Shown here piece by piece: positions 6,510 through 7,251 of a stretch of DNA of 7,251 bases. The stretch spans positions 1 to 7,251 of the forward strand of contig JAQBZV010000050.1 in assembly GCA_027728145.1 (NCBI GenBank). The letters are read 5' to 3'. Position 1 is the stretch's first letter; every line of letters begins with the position of its first letter. The notes below the pieces were generated by a model. The model was not told where the DNA came from. It saw nothing but the letters and a program-made list of their open reading frames with translations, and ran no database searches. Source of the stretch: Actinomycetota bacterium. Its GTDB lineage: Bacteria; Actinomycetota; Actinomycetes; Actinomycetales; Microbacteriaceae. The translations under genes were made by a program, and so were the position numbers.

Positions 6510-6827
6510 CTAGCGAACCGCCATGTCGGAGTCGAACTCTGCCACGAGCTCATCCGGCAGGGTGTCGGGGACGCTAGAGGAGGGAACAATCTGCTCGAAC
6601 ACCGAGAGACGATCAGCGACCTCGTGGAGGATGTCCGACAGGGTCATGTCTAGGGCGTATGCAATGGAAGCCAGGATCTCACTGGACGCTTCCTTTTGAC
6701 CACGCTCGACCTCGCTGAGGTAGCCCAACGCTACGTTTGCACGAGACGCAATGTGACGCAGGGTTGCACCCTTTTGTTGGCGAAAGTCCCGCAGGACATC
6801 GCCGATTTCGTGTCGCATCAGCACCAT
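6510..6827 (-). CDS. clgR: ClgR-type XRE-family transcriptional regulator
   Basis: This 105-residue DNA-binding protein closely resembles ClgR, the actinobacterial activator of clp protease and chaperone genes. Residues about 5-65 form an XRE helix-turn-helix: IGDVLRDFRQQKGATLRHIASRANVALGYLSEVERGQKEASSEILASIAYALDMTLSDIL. The recognition-helix stretch GYLSEVERGQKEASSE is a hallmark of the family. In other Actinobacteria ClgR activates clpP1P2 and clpC and is itself a ClpP substrate; in bifidobacteria RecA has been reported to assist it, which makes the recA neighbourhood notable. The C-terminus ends in MAVR rather than the Ala-Ala end known from Streptomyces ClgR, so that degron is not visible. 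The ATG at 6827 has a strong GGGAGG Shine-Dalgarno at about -7. DUF3046 follows after 7 bases. It could be a related XRE regulator, but motif and context favour ClgR. Confidence 0.88.
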   Translation of the reverse strand: MVLMRHEIGDVLRDFRQQKGATLRHIASRANVALGYLSEVERGQKEASSEILASIAYALDMTLSDILHEVADRLSVFEQIVPSSSVPDTLPDELVAEFDSDMAVR

Positions 6828-6935
6828 GGTGCACCTCCCTCAATTTCTATCTGTGGACAGCTTATAGTTACGTTCCCTGGGTAACCCCCAGAAAAACCTG
6901 TGGTCTTGCTGAGTGTAACCAGCGACTCGAACAGA
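6828..6935 (-). promoter_or_regulatory. clgR control region with -10 candidate TATAAG (6861-6866)
   Basis: The 108 bases between the cinA stop and the clgR start hold a -10 candidate TATAAG on the minus strand (5 of 6 to consensus), with GTCCACAGA two bases downstream at 6850-6858. GGGAGG serves as ribosome binding site. No good -35 stands at 17 bases. An imperfect palindrome, GTTACCCAGGGAAC (6871-6884), covers that area and could be an activator or repressor site. I see no clear terminator for cinA and no standard ClgR box, so autoregulation is not supported. Confidence 0.4.
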
Positions 6936-7251
6936 TTATTCCCTGGTCGCCAGCCCATCCACAAGAGCCTGAAGAGCCGCCTTAGTGGCACGCTCACGAA
7001 TCTCTGAGCGGTCCCCCTCGAGAGATAACTCCCGCACCAAAGTGCCGAGCGCCCCTCCAGCAACCGCGATAAACACTGTCCCCGGGGCCTCCCCTGACAC
7101 GGGGTCCGGGTCAGGGCCCGCCACTCCCGTGGTGGCCACAGCAACATCCACTCCCAGGCGCGACAATGCCCCCTCCGCCATAGCGCTGGCCACCTCCGCT
7201 GTCACCGCTCCCGTGGAGGCCAGTGTGGAGGCGTCAACGCCCAACACATCG
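6936..7251 (-). CDS. cinA: CinA C-terminal / PncC-type amidase, 3' part (cut by window edge)
   Basis: The last 105 residues are visible, in frame from the right edge. They carry the C-terminal CinA (PncC) domain, which hydrolyses nicotinamide mononucleotide to nicotinate mononucleotide and ammonia in the pyridine-nucleotide salvage cycle. The stretch ASTGAVTAEVASAMAEGALSRLGVDVAVATTGVAGPDPDPVSGEAPGTVFIAVAGG holds the family's S/TGAVS-like turn and the TGxAGPD...PxGTVxxA signature. Whether this is a stand-alone amidase of about 160 residues, as in many Actinobacteria, or a full CinA with an N-terminal MoCF domain cannot be told from here. Position upstream of clgR-recA agrees with the common cinA-clgR-recA order. 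It lies 108 bases from clgR, so clgR probably has its own promoter. Confidence 0.9.
   Translation of the reverse strand, partial: DVLGVDASTLASTGAVTAEVASAMAEGALSRLGVDVAVATTGVAGPDPDPVSGEAPGTVFIAVAGGALGTLVRELSLEGDRSEIRERATKAALQALVDGLATRE

Noticed and set aside
6871..6884. ECF-sigma-type promoter for clgR from GGGAAC
   Set aside because: GGGAAC resembles a -35 of SigE/SigH type, but no GTT-type -10 stands at the required 16-20 base spacing.
6885..6925. Possible cinA terminator with TTTTT
   Set aside because: The T-run sits in the loop of a weak mismatched hairpin instead of following a stem.
6919..6940. TCGAAC near the cinA stop as a possible second SOS box
   Set aside because: Only the left half-site fits; the right half (TATTCC after N4) matches the consensus at one position.

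Overview
The window looks like a chromosomal core region of a high-GC Gram-positive bacterium (Actinobacteria), most likely a member of Microbacteriaceae or a close relative. Three things point there: the gene order cinA - clgR - DUF3046 - recA - recX followed by miaB - miaA - dapF, an actinobacterial-type LexA operator in front of recA, and moderately high GC with GTG/TTG starts. The family-level placement is inference from protein flavour and gene order; no marker was compared. There is no sign of phage, insertion sequence, CRISPR array, tRNA or rRNA. No stretch longer than about 230 bases lacks a gene.

Layout from right to left, because all genes but one read on the minus strand. At the right edge is the 3' part of cinA/pncC. 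After a 108-base control region comes a tight pair: clgR, the activator of Clp protease genes, and a small DUF3046 gene starting 7 bases behind it. A 16-base SOS box lies just after the DUF3046 stop, followed by a promoter-like -10 and a leader of nearly 190 bases, then recA and, 3 bases further, recX, its modulator. This block is a stress module: recombination and SOS signalling (recA, recX) next to control of regulated proteolysis (clgR).

The left half is a second minus-strand unit: miaB, miaA and dapF. miaB and miaA overlap by one base and dapF follows 10 bases later. MiaA prenylates and MiaB methylthiolates A37 of tRNAs reading UNN codons; note that the two genes run in the opposite order to the reactions. 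dapF makes meso-diaminopimelate for lysine and cell wall and is cut by the left edge of the window.

Between the two blocks sits the only plus-strand gene, a member of the beta-lactamase/penicillin-binding-protein-like serine hydrolase family. It is divergent from miaB and convergent with recX. Its fold motifs are clear, but all three active-site motifs are altered, including loss of the nucleophilic serine, so it reads as a pseudoenzyme. It has no visible signal peptide and a palindromic operator candidate sits in its promoter. This gene is the most unusual content of the window. Other points worth attention are a 9-base element shared just downstream of the predicted recA and clgR -10 boxes, two mutually exclusive hairpins at the end of recX, a probable leaderless start for miaB, and a repeat/palindrome cluster in the recA leader.
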